A stretch of DNA of 64,000 nucleotides from JAENVT01 sp031430695 (GCA_031430695.1 JANPBZ010000121.1:1-64000), one strand, 5' to 3'; numbered from the stretch's first letter, positions 25,974-35,091 are shown. Numbers and translations are program-made. Notes: generated by a model not told the origin, from the letters alone.

Positions 25974-25991
25974 GATGATATGATCATCTTG
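25971..25991. promoter_or_regulatory. TetR operator palindrome
   Basis: A perfect inverted repeat, CAAGATGAT - ATG - ATCATCTTG, partly overlapping the -35 box of the TetR promoter. The half-site core ATGATCAT recurs at 25961-25968. It lies between the 3' end of the SMP-30 gene and the TetR gene, as expected for autoregulation. Confidence 0.7.
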
Positions 25992-26008
25992 CTTTCAAGA
26001 TTCGCAGA

Positions 26009-26902
26009 TCACACGGCGCCGTTGACGCTGGTTCTGATCGAGTACAGCGATGTTGTTGCGGTGATGAAGAGGCGGTTGCGCTGCGGGCCGCCGAAGGTGA
26101 GGTTGGCGGCCGCCTCCGGCAGGTGCAGTTTGCCGACCAAGGTGCCGTCGGGGTCGAAGCAGTGCACACCATCTCCGACGGCGGCCCACACGCGTCCGGC
26201 GTCGTCGAGACGAATGCCATCGAAATGGCCAGCCGAACATTCGGCAAACAGCCGGCCGGTGCCGAGCACCGCGTGTTCGTCGACCGAGAAGACCCGGATG
26301 TGGTTCCGCAGCGAATCGGCGATGTAGACGTGTGACTCGTCGAGCGAGAACGCAAGACCGTTGGGTCGCTCGAAGTCATCGCCCACTGTGCTGACAGAGC
26401 CTGTCGCGGGATCGCATCGGTACACATTGCAGCGGCCGATTTCACTCGTGGCGCGGTGCCCCTCGTAGTCGCTGTCGATTCCGTATGCCGGATCGGTGAA
26501 CCAGATGGATCCGTCGGATCGCACCACGAGGTCGTTCGGACTGTTCAGCTGCTTGCCGTCGAAGCGGTCGGCGATGACGCTGACTGATCCATCGTGTTCG
26601 GTTCGGCTGACGCGGCGATTGCGGTGTTCGCACGTGACCAGACGACCCTGCGCGTCGAGTGTGTTTCCGTTGGAGTAGCCGGCCGGCTCCCGGAACGGGC
26701 CGACGTTGCCGGTCATCTCGTCCCAACGCAGCATGCGGTCGTTGGGTATGTCACTCCACACCACGTACCGACCAGCAGGCACGTAGACGGGGCCCTCCGC
26801 CCAGCGGCAGCCGTCGTAGAGCCGTTCGATCCGGGAGTCGCCGCGGCACGCCGCGAACCGCTCGTCGATGACCTCGAACCGTGCTGCGATTGTCTCTGGC
26901 AT
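26009..26902 (-). CDS. SMP-30/gluconolactonase-family protein
   Basis: A 297-residue six-bladed beta-propeller of the SMP-30/LRE family. Visible hallmarks are WAEGPVYVPAGRYVVWSDIP, GNTLDAQGRLVTCEH, SPNDLVVRSDGSIWFTDP and RPNGLAFSLDE, where the metal-binding Glu, Asn and Asp sit. Such enzymes hydrolyse sugar lactones or related esters. It precedes the TetR gene on the same strand. There is no signal peptide, so it is cytoplasmic. Confidence 0.88.
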   Translation of the reverse strand: MPETIAARFEVIDERFAACRGDSRIERLYDGCRWAEGPVYVPAGRYVVWSDIPNDRMLRWDEMTGNVGPFREPAGYSNGNTLDAQGRLVTCEHRNRRVSRTEHDGSVSVIADRFDGKQLNSPNDLVVRSDGSIWFTDPAYGIDSDYEGHRATSEIGRCNVYRCDPATGSVSTVGDDFERPNGLAFSLDESHVYIADSLRNHIRVFSVDEHAVLGTGRLFAECSAGHFDGIRLDDAGRVWAAVGDGVHCFDPDGTLVGKLHLPEAAANLTFGGPQRNRLFITATTSLYSIRTSVNGAV

Positions 26903-26951
26903 GGCCCTCCCTCGATGCCGCAGATGCTACGGCTTCGACGGGTTACCGGGG

Positions 26952-27503
26952 CTAGAAGCGCTCGACGGTGGTGGTGTGCCTGGCAAATCGCGGCATCGTG
27001 AGCGCTGACAACGCGATCATCGCACCGGCGATCACCGCGAGCCAGGCCATCGATGATTCGAGGGCGAGCGAGCGCTCGAACGACGATGTCTGTACGGCCC
27101 CGACGAAGCCGGCGATCCCGAGAACGGTGCCGAAGAAGGTCGCGCCGCTCCGGGAGTGAGTGGCGCCAGCGATCAGCAAGCAGAGGCCGAGGGCAATCTC
27201 GACCAAGCCCAGGGTCGTGGTATGCGTGAACCACAGCACGGTGACGACCGGTTCTGACATCGAACTGTCGAGGCCTCCGCGCGTGATTGCGATCAATCCG
27301 ACCACGAGCAGTACGAGGCCGCCGATGGCCGTGATGATTGCATCGGGTGCCCAGCGCGTCGTGTACGCAACGCGAACCTGACCGGCCGGGATCGCCGGAG
27401 CGGGCGCGAGGATCTCGCCCTCGACGGGTACTTCGATGGACATGGGGGGCGTCTCGATGATGGTGTCGGTTCGTTCGTGAAGTGGACCCTCTGTGTGCGT
27501 CAT
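26952..27503 (-). CDS. Stress-linked four-span membrane protein, paralogue of 38344-38910
   Basis: A 183-residue protein starting MTHTEGPLHERTDTIIE, followed by a Pro-rich cytoplasmic part and four hydrophobic spans. The family is not one I can name. It is clearly paralogous to the gene at 38344: the shared start TEGPLHER, GLVLLVVGLIAI versus GLVILVVGLIAI, and VLGIAGFVGAVQ in both. GGAGAG precedes ATG 27503. A SigB-like promoter lies at 27548-27573, as for the paralogue. Confidence 0.75.
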   Translation of the reverse strand: MTHTEGPLHERTDTIIETPPMSIEVPVEGEILAPAPAIPAGQVRVAYTTRWAPDAIITAIGGLVLLVVGLIAITRGGLDSSMSEPVVTVLWFTHTTTLGLVEIALGLCLLIAGATHSRSGATFFGTVLGIAGFVGAVQTSSFERSLALESSMAWLAVIAGAMIALSALTMPRFARHTTTVERF

Positions 27504-27547
27504 CGCTGTTCTCTCCAGACTGTCTTGTTGACTGCTGAAATCGAGAA

Positions 27548-27573
27548 GTTCCCCATCAACCTCGCTTCTAAAC
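27548..27573 (-). promoter_or_regulatory. SigB/SigF-type promoter for the membrane protein at 26952-27503
   Basis: On the minus strand GTTTAG (plus 27568-27573), a 14-nt spacer, then GGGAAC (plus 27548-27553). The -35 is identical to that of the paralogue promoter at 38241; the -10 is a weaker variant. Confidence 0.5.
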
Positions 27574-27593
27574 AAGCTGGCCCGATCGGAACC

Positions 27594-28085
27594 TCACAGC
27601 GGCGGACGGCGCTTTGACGAGATCAGACCGGTGTCGAAGCCGGCCTGATGGAGACCTCCGCGGAATCGCGCGTGCTCGATCTTCAAGCAGCGGTCCATCA
27701 CGGCGGTGCGGCCTGCACTGGTGACGATCTCGACCGCTTCGGGGGAGTGCAAGCCGAGCTGCGCCCAGAACGTGCGCGTGCCCGGTATCGCCACGACTTC
27801 GGCAGCGACGGCCGGCAGCTCGCTGGCCCTGCGGAACACGTCGACCAGATCCGGAACGCCCGGAAGGTCGGCGAGTGTTGGGTAGACCGGCCGCCCGAGG
27901 ACCTCGCCTCCTCTGGGATTCACGAACCACACGTCATCGAACGCGCAGCTCGAAGACAAGAGGTACGTGGCAACGAAGTAGCTCGCCCGGCTGGGGTCGG
28001 CCGACATCCCGACGACGGCCACCGACGACGTGGACCGGATGATCTCCAAACGCTCGCGCGCGGTGGGGTTGTGCCAGGCGGTCAT
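27594..28085 (-). CDS. CoA-binding domain protein (YccU type)
   Basis: A 163-residue Rossmann protein of the CoA_binding_2/YccU family. It has the nucleotide loop VAVVGMSADPSRASYFVATYL and the conserved VWFVNPRGGEVLGRPVYPTL, and near the end DRCLKIEHARF. It starts in an ATGA overlap with metY, so the two are co-transcribed. This gene pair (metY plus a CoA-binding protein) recurs in actinobacteria and suggests a link to acyl-CoA or sulfur amino acid metabolism. No enzymatic activity is established. Confidence 0.85.
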   Translation of the reverse strand: MTAWHNPTARERLEIIRSTSSVAVVGMSADPSRASYFVATYLLSSSCAFDDVWFVNPRGGEVLGRPVYPTLADLPGVPDLVDVFRRASELPAVAAEVVAIPGTRTFWAQLGLHSPEAVEIVTSAGRTAVMDRCLKIEHARFRGGLHQAGFDTGLISSKRRPPL

Positions 28086-29392
28086 CCGACCACCTCGGTC
28101 GCGATGCTCAACGCTTGCTCGATGTCCCAGATGATGTCGTCGGCATCCTCGATGCCGACCGAGATGCGGATCAGATCCGGCGGCACGCCTCCCGCTTCGA
28201 GCGCCGAGTCGGAGAGTTGCCGATGCGTGGTGCTGGCCGGGTGAATGACCAGCGTGCGCGTATCGCCGATGTTGGCCAGATGACTGCACAGTTCCAACGC
28301 CTCGATGAACGCCTGTCCGGCGACGCGACCGCCGGCGACTCCGAACGAGAACACAGCGCCCGGACCCAGCGGGAGGTAGCGGGCGGCACGATCGTGATGA
28401 GGGTGATCCGCAAGGCCTGCCCAACGGACCCACGACACGCCGGGATTTCGAGACAAGGCATCGGCGACAGCGCGAGCGTTGGCGAGATGAGCATCCATTC
28501 GCTGCGGGAGCGTCTCGACGCCCTGCATGAGCAGGAATGCGTTGAACGGTGCCAGTGTCGGCCCGACATCGCGGAGCTGTTCGGCGCGCAGCCTGGTGCA
28601 GAACGCGAACTCGCCGAAGTTGTTCCACCACGACAAGCCGCCATATGACGGCACCGGTTCGGTCATCCGCGGGAAGTTGCCGTTGCCCCAATCGAAGCGA
28701 CCTGATTCGATCACCACGCCGCCGAGGGAGGTGCCATGGCCTCCGAGGAACTTCGTTGCCGAATGCACAACGATGTCGGCACCCCATTCGATTGGCCGGC
28801 ACAGGTACGGAGTCGCCACCGTTGCATCGACGACGAGTGGAATTCCAGCTTGATGGGCGACTGCCGCGAGACCTTCGAGATCCGCTACGACACCGGACGG
28901 GTTGGCGACGACCTCGGTGTAGATCAGCTTGGTGTTCGGCTGTACGGCGGCGGCGAAGTCGGCGGGTTGATCGCCTGCCACGAACGTGGTCGCGACGCCG
29001 AACCGGGCCAGCGTTCCCTCGAGCAGCGTCCGCGTGCCGCCGTACAACTGCGCCGAGGAAACCACATGGTCGCCTGTCTCGCAGAGCGCGCTGATCGCCA
29101 GGAATTCAGCCGACTGACCGCTGGCCGTCGCCACCGCACCGATGCCGCCTTCGAGGCTGGCCAGTCGCTCCTCGAACGCGGCGACGGTGGGATTGCTGAT
29201 GCGGCTGTAGACGTTGCCGTACTTCTGCAACGCGAAGAGATCGGCGGCGTCGGCGGTGTCTTCGAAGACGAAGCTCGTGGTCTGGAAGATCGGCACGGCG
29301 CGGGCGCCCGTGATCGGTTCGGGTCGTGCGCCGGCGTGAATTGCGCGCGTGCGAAAGCCCCATTCGCGTTCGGTGCGCTGTTCGGGAGACAT
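28082..29392 (-). CDS. metY: O-acetylhomoserine sulfhydrylase
   Basis: A 436-residue PLP enzyme of the Cys/Met metabolism family. It shows RAIHAGARPEPITGARAVPI, YSRISNPTVAAFEERLA, ASGQSAEFLAI and the PLP-lysine segment VVHSATKFLGGHGTSLGG. The insertion after the lysine (FDWGNGNFPRMTEP) is typical of MetY rather than MetB/MetZ. ATG 29392 is chosen because the longer reading adds residues outside the family. It makes homocysteine from O-acetylhomoserine and sulfide, fitting the sulfate importer nearby. Confidence 0.92.
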   Translation of the reverse strand: MSPEQRTEREWGFRTRAIHAGARPEPITGARAVPIFQTTSFVFEDTADAADLFALQKYGNVYSRISNPTVAAFEERLASLEGGIGAVATASGQSAEFLAISALCETGDHVVSSAQLYGGTRTLLEGTLARFGVATTFVAGDQPADFAAAVQPNTKLIYTEVVANPSGVVADLEGLAAVAHQAGIPLVVDATVATPYLCRPIEWGADIVVHSATKFLGGHGTSLGGVVIESGRFDWGNGNFPRMTEPVPSYGGLSWWNNFGEFAFCTRLRAEQLRDVGPTLAPFNAFLLMQGVETLPQRMDAHLANARAVADALSRNPGVSWVRWAGLADHPHHDRAARYLPLGPGAVFSFGVAGGRVAGQAFIEALELCSHLANIGDTRTLVIHPASTTHRQLSDSALEAGGVPPDLIRISVGIEDADDIIWDIEQALSIATEVVG

Positions 29393-29449
29393 GGGGCCGA
29401 TTGTCGCGCGTGGCTGCCAACGTGGCTGTTGTGGAAGCATGAATCGCAT

Positions 29450-31762
29450 ATGACGATGGTGATACCGACCACTTCACACTGGGGCGCGTACGGCGTGCGC
29501 ATCGTCAACGACGAGATCGTCGAGGTGATTCCGCACCCCGCTGACCCTGATCCCTCGCCGCTGCTCGGTGGCGTGGCGGGTGCGGCACGCCATCGAACGC
29601 GGGTCCAACGCCCTGCAATTCGACGTGGCTGGCTCGAGAACGGCGCAGGTCCGACAGATCGACGCGGCCGTGACGAGTTCGTCGAGGTCAGCTGGAGCGA
29701 GGCGGTCGAGGCGGTGGCGACGGAGCTGAATCGGGTACGTAGTCGGCATGGAAACGAGAGCATCTTCGGGGGCTCGTACGGCTGGGCCAGCGCCGGGATC
29801 TTTCACCACTCGCAGACACAACTCCAGCGCCTCCTGAACCTCATCGGCGGGTACACGCGGTCGATCAATTCGTACAGCAACGGCACCTCTGTCGTGTTGC
29901 TGCCGCACCTGGTCGGCAGTGCCGAAGAGGTGCTGCGCCAGCCAACCTCGTGGCCGACCATCATCGAGCACACCGACTTGGTTGTGGCGTTCGGTGGCAT
30001 CCCGGCGAAGAACGTGTTCGTGACCCCGGGCGGGATGACCAAACATCGCACGCGGGACTACCTCGATCGTGCGGCGGCGCGGGGTGTGGAGTTCGCCCTC
30101 GTCAGTCCGGTGCGCAACGACCTGCCGCCGCAGATCCCGGCAAGGTGGTATGCGGTCGTGCCCGGCACGGACGTCGCACTGATGCTTGCGCTTGCTCACA
30201 CCCTGCTGGTCGAGAACCTGGCCAACCGCGAGTTCCTCGACCGCTACACATTCGGCGCCGACATCTTCGAGTCGTATGTGCTCGGCACCCGCGACGGCGT
30301 ACCGAAGGATGCAGAGTGGGCAAGCACCCGATGCCAGATCCCGGCCGACGAGATCCGCCAGTTGGCACGCCGGATGGCAGCGGTCCGCACCCTGGTGACC
30401 GTGACATGGTCGCTGCAACGCATCCCGCACGGCGAGCAACCAGTGTGGGCGGGGCTCGCGCTTGCTGCGCTCCTGGGCCAGATCGGCCTGCCCGGCGGAG
30501 GGTTCGGACATGGGTACGGTTCGATGGGCGACGTCGGTTCCACCGGCCCGTCGATTGGACTGCCGCACTTCTCGAAGGGTGGCAACAAGATCCGCACGTT
30601 CATACCGGTTGCGCGCATCGCCGACATGCTGCTGTCGCCCGGCGGGGAGTTCGCGTACGACGGTGGCACGTACACCTATCCCGACATCCGCCTGGTCTAC
30701 TGGGCGGGTGGCAACCCGTTCCACCACCATCAGGACCTTGATCGCCTGCGGCGAGCCCTGGGTCGGGCCGACACGGTCGTCGTCAACGAGCCGTACTGGA
30801 CATCGATGGCTCGGCATGCCGACATCGTGTTGCCGACCACGATCCCCATCGAGCGCGAGGATTTCGGTGCCGGGCGGCGTGACACACACCTGATCGCGAT
30901 GCATCGGGCAACATCGGCGCCGGGCGAGGCGCTTGATGACTATGAGATCTTCCGTCTGATCGCGGAGCAGTTGGACGTCGGCCCGGCCTTCACCGAAGGC
31001 AGGACGGCTCGTCAATGGCTGGAACACCTCTACGAGAACTGGCGCGACAAGGTGGGCGACGTCGTTCCCGGGTTCGAGCAGTTCTGGGCGGAGGGTGGAA
31101 TCGAGTTGCCCTTCGCCGAGGAGCACCGCACGATGTTCGAGCGGTTCCGTAGCGACCCCGAGCGGTACCGTCTCCGGACCCCGAGCGGTCGTATCGAGCT
31201 GGCCTCGGTCGTGATCGCCGGGTTCGGTTACGACGATTGCCCCGGCCATCCGGTCTGGATCGAACCCGACCACAGCCACGAAGGTTCGTATCCGCTGCAC
31301 CTGATTGCCAACCAGCCTTCGACACGATTGCACGGCCAACTCGATGTCGGCGCAGCCAGCCTGGCCAGCAAGATCGGTGGGCGCGAACCGATCCTGATCA
31401 ATCCGTTCGACGCGTTGGCCCGGGGCATCGACGACGGAGACATCGTGCGTATCTTCAACGGCCGTGGTGCGTGTCTGGCCGGCGCCGTGCACTCCACCGC
31501 GGTTCGGCAGGGTGTTGCGCAGTTGGCGACCGGGGCGTGGTACGACCCGCTGCGACTCGCCGACGGAACCACGATGTGTGTACACGGCAACCCGAATGCT
31601 GTGACCGAGGATCGACCGACGTCGCAACTGTCGCAGGGGTGCGCCGGCCAACAAGCACGCGTCGAGATCGAGAAGTTCGTCGGTCCGGTGCCGCCGATTC
31701 GAGCTCATGATCCGCCGACGTTGGTGGCCCGCACTGCGGTGGGGGAACCTAACGGGCGATGA
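29450..31762 (+). CDS. Cytoplasmic BisC/TorA-like molybdopterin reductase
   Basis: A 770-residue DMSO-reductase-family enzyme. It lacks the N-terminal [4Fe-4S] cysteines, and the molybdenum ligand is predicted as Ser143 in SYSNGTS, as in TorA, DorA and BisC. Other hallmarks are GSYGWASAGIFHHSQTQLQR, VAFGGIPAKN, YWAGGNPFHHHQDLDRL and LHLIANQPSTRLHGQ. No Tat signal precedes ATG 29450. That favours a biotin/methionine sulfoxide reductase of the BisC type over periplasmic TMAO reductase. Its last 14 nt overlap the convergent usp gene. Confidence 0.88.
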   Translation: MTMVIPTTSHWGAYGVRIVNDEIVEVIPHPADPDPSPLLGGVAGAARHRTRVQRPAIRRGWLENGAGPTDRRGRDEFVEVSWSEAVEAVATELNRVRSRHGNESIFGGSYGWASAGIFHHSQTQLQRLLNLIGGYTRSINSYSNGTSVVLLPHLVGSAEEVLRQPTSWPTIIEHTDLVVAFGGIPAKNVFVTPGGMTKHRTRDYLDRAAARGVEFALVSPVRNDLPPQIPARWYAVVPGTDVALMLALAHTLLVENLANREFLDRYTFGADIFESYVLGTRDGVPKDAEWASTRCQIPADEIRQLARRMAAVRTLVTVTWSLQRIPHGEQPVWAGLALAALLGQIGLPGGGFGHGYGSMGDVGSTGPSIGLPHFSKGGNKIRTFIPVARIADMLLSPGGEFAYDGGTYTYPDIRLVYWAGGNPFHHHQDLDRLRRALGRADTVVVNEPYWTSMARHADIVLPTTIPIEREDFGAGRRDTHLIAMHRATSAPGEALDDYEIFRLIAEQLDVGPAFTEGRTARQWLEHLYENWRDKVGDVVPGFEQFWAEGGIELPFAEEHRTMFERFRSDPERYRLRTPSGRIELASVVIAGFGYDDCPGHPVWIEPDHSHEGSYPLHLIANQPSTRLHGQLDVGAASLASKIGGREPILINPFDALARGIDDGDIVRIFNGRGACLAGAVHSTAVRQGVAQLATGAWYDPLRLADGTTMCVHGNPNAVTEDRPTSQLSQGCAGQQARVEIEKFVGPVPPIRAHDPPTLVARTAVGEPNGR

Positions 31763-32279
31763 GCACCGGGATGTCGGCGTCGCGCACCACGGTCCCGGCC
31801 GTCGAAGGAACCAGCAGTCGGCTGAACCAACTGCGATCGTGGGAGCCGACGACGATGACATCGGCCTGGTGGTGGTGGGCAGCGGCGATGATCGCGGAAG
31901 CGGGATCACCGACCTCGCCGACTACCTGGGGGTTTGGTAGATCCGCCTCGGTGGCGACATCGAGTGCAACCTGAATTGCCGCGTCGATCGGGGCGTTGTC
32001 GACCTCCGCCGCCGGCGGCTCGACAGATGGTGAATCGCTCTGCGACGGGCTGGTACCGGCTTCGGATTTGTGTGGAGCGAGCTTGACGACTCCCGACGGG
32101 GCCATGACGATCGGATAGCCGATTCCCCAGATCAAGGCGTCGCCGCCCCAGATCATCGGGGACTGATCGGCCACGTTCACCACGGTGTAGTGAGCGCTGT
32201 CGCCGAACAACTCGTACGCAATGCGCGCCGTTCTGATGGAGGACTCCGAATCGTCGACGGCAATCAGTACTTGTGTCAT
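31749..32279 (-). CDS. Universal stress protein with an internal linker
   Basis: A 176-residue UspA domain: MTQVLIAVDDSESSIRTARI at the start and the nucleotide-binding GSHDRSWFSRLLVPSTAGTV at the end. A roughly 40-residue acidic, Ser/Pro-rich insertion (about 68-100) separates the halves, which is longer than usual. A SigB-like promoter ends about 8 nt before the ATG, so the transcript is nearly leaderless. It overlaps the end of the BisC-like gene convergently. Confidence 0.88.
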   Translation of the reverse strand: MTQVLIAVDDSESSIRTARIAYELFGDSAHYTVVNVADQSPMIWGGDALIWGIGYPIVMAPSGVVKLAPHKSEAGTSPSQSDSPSVEPPAAEVDNAPIDAAIQVALDVATEADLPNPQVVGEVGDPASAIIAAAHHHQADVIVVGSHDRSWFSRLLVPSTAGTVVRDADIPVLIAR

Positions 32280-32287
32280 ACCTGTCC

Positions 32288-32313
32288 GTACCCGAAGCGA
32301 GCGTCAGACAAAC
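32288..32313 (-). promoter_or_regulatory. SigB/SigF-type promoter of the universal stress protein
   Basis: On the minus strand GTTTGT (plus 32308-32313), a 14-nt spacer, then GGGTAC (plus 32288-32293). The ATG at 32279 begins only 8 nt after the -10 box. Confidence 0.6.
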
Positions 32314-32320
32314 GCCGAAC

Positions 32321-32872
32321 TCACTGCGTTGCGGTGAACTGCAGGTCGATCTCGACGTCGATCTTCTTGCCGAGGGCAAACTTGTCGATGCCGAGGGGCA
32401 TGTTGAAGTCGATGCCGAAGTCGTCGCGCAGGATCTTCGCCGTGGCGATGAAGCCGCTGTGCAGCTTCCCATCGCCGGGGTGTTCGGCGGCACCGGTGAA
32501 CTCGACGGCGAGCGTGACCGGCTTGGTGGTGCCGTTGATGGTCAGGTCGCCGTCGGCTTCGTACTCGTCGCTTCCCACCTCGCGAATCGCGGTTGACGTG
32601 AACGTGAGGGTGGGGTGTGTGTCGGCGGAGAAGAAGTCGGTCGACAGGAGATGAGCGTCGCGGTCGGCGTTGTTGGTGTCGATGCTGGCGATGTCGATCG
32701 TTGCGCCGAACCGCGTGTCGGCGAGGTCGTCGCCGACCGTCAGCCAGGCATCGACACCGTTGAACCGGCCGTGCACGTTGGTGAGACCGAGGTGCCGAAC
32801 CTTGAAGTGGACGCCCGAGTGACTGGGATCCAATGCCCAGGTGCCAGTGGTGAGGGGAAGTGTCGCAAGCAT
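32321..32872 (-). CDS. yceI: YceI-family lipocalin-like protein
   Basis: A 183-residue YceI protein: TGTWALDPSHSGVHFKVRHLG, RFGATIDIASIDTNNADRDAHL and LTINGTTKPVTLAVEF are the family segments. It has no signal peptide, so it is cytoplasmic in contrast to E. coli YceI. YceI proteins bind polyisoprenoid lipids. The divergent MarR gene and the palindrome between them suggest control by that regulator. Confidence 0.92.
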   Translation of the reverse strand: MLATLPLTTGTWALDPSHSGVHFKVRHLGLTNVHGRFNGVDAWLTVGDDLADTRFGATIDIASIDTNNADRDAHLLSTDFFSADTHPTLTFTSTAIREVGSDEYEADGDLTINGTTKPVTLAVEFTGAAEHPGDGKLHSGFIATAKILRDDFGIDFNMPLGIDKFALGKKIDVEIDLQFTATQ

Positions 32873-32899
32873 GGTCTGCCTCCTTGTAAACGGAATGGA

Positions 32900-32925
32900 G
32901 TAATAGTACCGATAGTGACTATTAC
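32900..32925. promoter_or_regulatory. Operator between yceI and the MarR gene
   Basis: A perfect inverted repeat, GTAATAGT - 10 nt - ACTATTAC, in the 98-nt divergent gap. It is AT-rich compared with the surroundings, as MarR sites usually are, and could repress both genes. Confidence 0.7.
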
Positions 32926-32970
32926 TTACAACACAGTCTCTTCGGTGTCCTGATCAGGTACATTGGCGGG

Positions 32971-33465
32971 GTGAGCATCGACGTCGTCGCGAACACCGAG
33001 AGCAGCGCCGATGCGTCTATCGATGTGCCGCATCGCGAGCTGCTCGAGTTGTCGGCGCGCTTCTCGCATTCGTTCCTCCGATGGGTCGACGCTGGCCCGG
33101 CCGGCGGACTCACCTTTCCCAGGCTTCGCCTGCTCGAGGCGCTGCATTGCCAGGGCCCCGCCAAGATGAAGACGTTGGCCGATGCGCTCGGCCTCAGCGC
33201 CCGCAACCTCACCGCCGTTGCCGACTCGCTGGAAGGCGAGGGCCTGTTGCGTCGCGTGGCTCACCCGAGCGATCGGCGAGCCACGCTGCTCGAACTGACT
33301 GACAATGGCCAGGCAGCCGCCGACGGGTCACTCGTACCCCGACTGATCGAGCTCAGCCGTCTGTTCGACGAGTTGTCGCCGACTGCACGCAACAATCTTC
33401 GCGGCACGCTCGCCACGCTGGTCGCAGCCATGGAGTCGGGTTGCGGCGCGCAGGTCGAGACCTGA
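32971..33465 (+). CDS. MarR-family regulator
   Basis: A 164-residue regulator with the winged-helix region GPAKMKTLADALGLSARNLTAVADSLEGEGLLRR and the wing AHPSDRRATLLELTDNG, both standard MarR. It is divergent from yceI, with an operator palindrome between them. The luciferase-like gene follows 5 nt later on the same strand and is probably co-transcribed. Confidence 0.9.
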   Translation: MSIDVVANTESSADASIDVPHRELLELSARFSHSFLRWVDAGPAGGLTFPRLRLLEALHCQGPAKMKTLADALGLSARNLTAVADSLEGEGLLRRVAHPSDRRATLLELTDNGQAAADGSLVPRLIELSRLFDELSPTARNNLRGTLATLVAAMESGCGAQVET

Positions 33466-33470
33466 GCCTG

Positions 33471-34499
33471 GTGCCCACCGCGCTGGCATCCGTTCGACGA
33501 TCGGTCCTCGACCTATCGGTGCTCAACGATGGTCAGTCCAGCGCGGATGCGCTGCACACCACGACAGCGTTGGCCAAGCGTGCCGACGAGCTTGGCTACA
33601 CCCGGTTCTGGGTCGCCGAGCATCACAACATGCCAAGCGTGGCGTGCACCTCCCCAGCCGTCCTGATTGCGCATCTGGCCGCGGTCACATCGAGCATCCG
33701 GGTCGGCTCCGGTGGCGTGATGCTGCCAAACCATGCACCGCTCGTGATTGCCGAACAGTTTGCAATGCTCGAGGGCCTGCATCCCGGGCGGATCGACCTC
33801 GGCATCGGTCGTGCCCCGGGAACCGACCAGCGCACCGCAGCGGTGTTGCGCGGGTCGTCCGACCGGCAGGGTGTCGACGACTTCCCCAACGACTTCCTCG
33901 ACCTCATGGGGCTGCTCGGTGATCCGCGCACGACGACCGGTCTGTGGAATCAGTTCCTGGCGACACCGGCGGCTACGACGTCGCCCGAGATCTTTCTACT
34001 CGGCTCCAGCGGATACAGCGCACAACTTGCCGGGCATCTCGGGCTGCCCTTCGCGTTCGCCCATCACTTCGACACGGGCGGCACCATGCAAGCCACCGAT
34101 CTGTACCACCAGTCGTTTCAGCCGTCGGTCGTGCTCGACGCGCCACACATGATCGTGACCGCCAACGTGCTCGCGGCCGACTCGAAGGAAGATGCAGACT
34201 GGCATTCGGCCCCAGGTCGACTGACGTCGCTCGGACGCCGAACGGGTCGGTTCATCCGCCTGCCGTCGCCGCAGGATGCCGCGGTCCATCCCGACCTCGA
34301 AGAGGCCAATCGCTTGCCGAGCAGCAGGATCGTCGGTGAAGTGTCGGTCGTCATCCGTGAACTGGAAGAGCTCGTCTCGCGTACCGGGGCAAACGAGTTG
34401 ATGGTGACCTCGGTTGCCTACGACCTGTCGGCTCGGATCCGCAGCATCGAACTGCTCGCCGAACATTGGATCGGGCCAGACGTCGCCACGGCAAGCTGA
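33471..34499 (+). CDS. Luciferase-like monooxygenase (MsnO8-type LLM flavoprotein)
   Basis: A 342-residue TIM-barrel flavoprotein starting at GTG 33471. It shows VLDLSVLNDGQSSADAL, YTRFWVAEHHNMPSVACTSP, RVGSGGVMLPNHAPLVIAEQ and LHPGRIDLGIGRAPGTDQ, the hallmarks of the MsnO8 branch that uses FMN. The substrate is unknown. It lies directly behind marR, suggesting induction by a small molecule sensed there. The stop overlaps the next reading frame as TGATG. Confidence 0.87.
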   Translation: MPTALASVRRSVLDLSVLNDGQSSADALHTTTALAKRADELGYTRFWVAEHHNMPSVACTSPAVLIAHLAAVTSSIRVGSGGVMLPNHAPLVIAEQFAMLEGLHPGRIDLGIGRAPGTDQRTAAVLRGSSDRQGVDDFPNDFLDLMGLLGDPRTTTGLWNQFLATPAATTSPEIFLLGSSGYSAQLAGHLGLPFAFAHHFDTGGTMQATDLYHQSFQPSVVLDAPHMIVTANVLAADSKEDADWHSAPGRLTSLGRRTGRFIRLPSPQDAAVHPDLEEANRLPSSRIVGEVSVVIRELEELVSRTGANELMVTSVAYDLSARIRSIELLAEHWIGPDVATAS

Positions 34500-35091
34500 T
34501 GCTCGACGGACGAGCCGCCGCCCACATCGCCGACGTGTACCAGCTCGGCGGTGACGCCGTGTTGTCCGGGCCCGTCGCTCGGAGAGAAGTCGGCCAAGTG
34601 TGGCAACTGACGACCTCGCGCGGGACGTGGGCGGTGAAGGCGCCTTTCGAGGCGCCATCCACTGAGGAAGTCAACGACGATGCCGCGTTCCAGGACGGGG
34701 TCTTCGATGCTGGAGTCTCGATGCCGCAGGTGGTGCGTAGGCGGCATGGCGATGTGCTCGCCGATCGACTGGGAGGACGTTGGCCTCGCCGACCCCAGTC
34801 AGGAGCTCGGCCTGGTGCTGTTCGAGTTCGGCTGCGGCGAGGCCGCCCGCGCCAGAGCCTTGTACGACGCCTATCTCGAAGCCGGTGGACCAGGTCGAAT
34901 TGACCGGCCAGGTAACTTCTCGATGGTCATTGCCAAGATCGCCCACATCGGTGAGATCTCGTGCGCGCGATGGCTCGACCCGGCACGCGCTCGCGAGCAG
35001 CAACGCAATGAAGGCCGCATCGACGAGGTCGTCACTCAGGGCATCACCCGCCGCATGGTTCGACGAGATGGTCGCCGCTGTCTCACACTGA
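34499..35091 (+). pseudogene. Aminoglycoside/choline phosphotransferase-like gene with internal deletion
   Basis: The first 90 residues from ATG 34499 match the N-terminal lobe of an APH-type kinase (REVGQVWQLTTSRGTWAVKAPF; MPQVVRRRHGDVLA). Directly after this the frame changes and the sequence jumps to the C-terminal motif IDWEDVGLADPSQELGLVLF. The catalytic HxD loop and about 110 residues are missing. A second frameshift occurs near 35060, after which WFDEMVAAVSH completes the normal end at 35091. The protein cannot be active. Confidence 0.75.

Noticed and set aside
28736..29449. Upstream extension of the BisC-like frame by 238 codons
   Set aside because: It runs antisense through metY and adds no family sequence; ATG 29450 matches the expected start.
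29474..31909. An 811-codon minus-strand frame opposite the BisC-like gene
   Set aside because: No domains and a shadow-like composition; the plus strand has an unambiguous molybdoenzyme.
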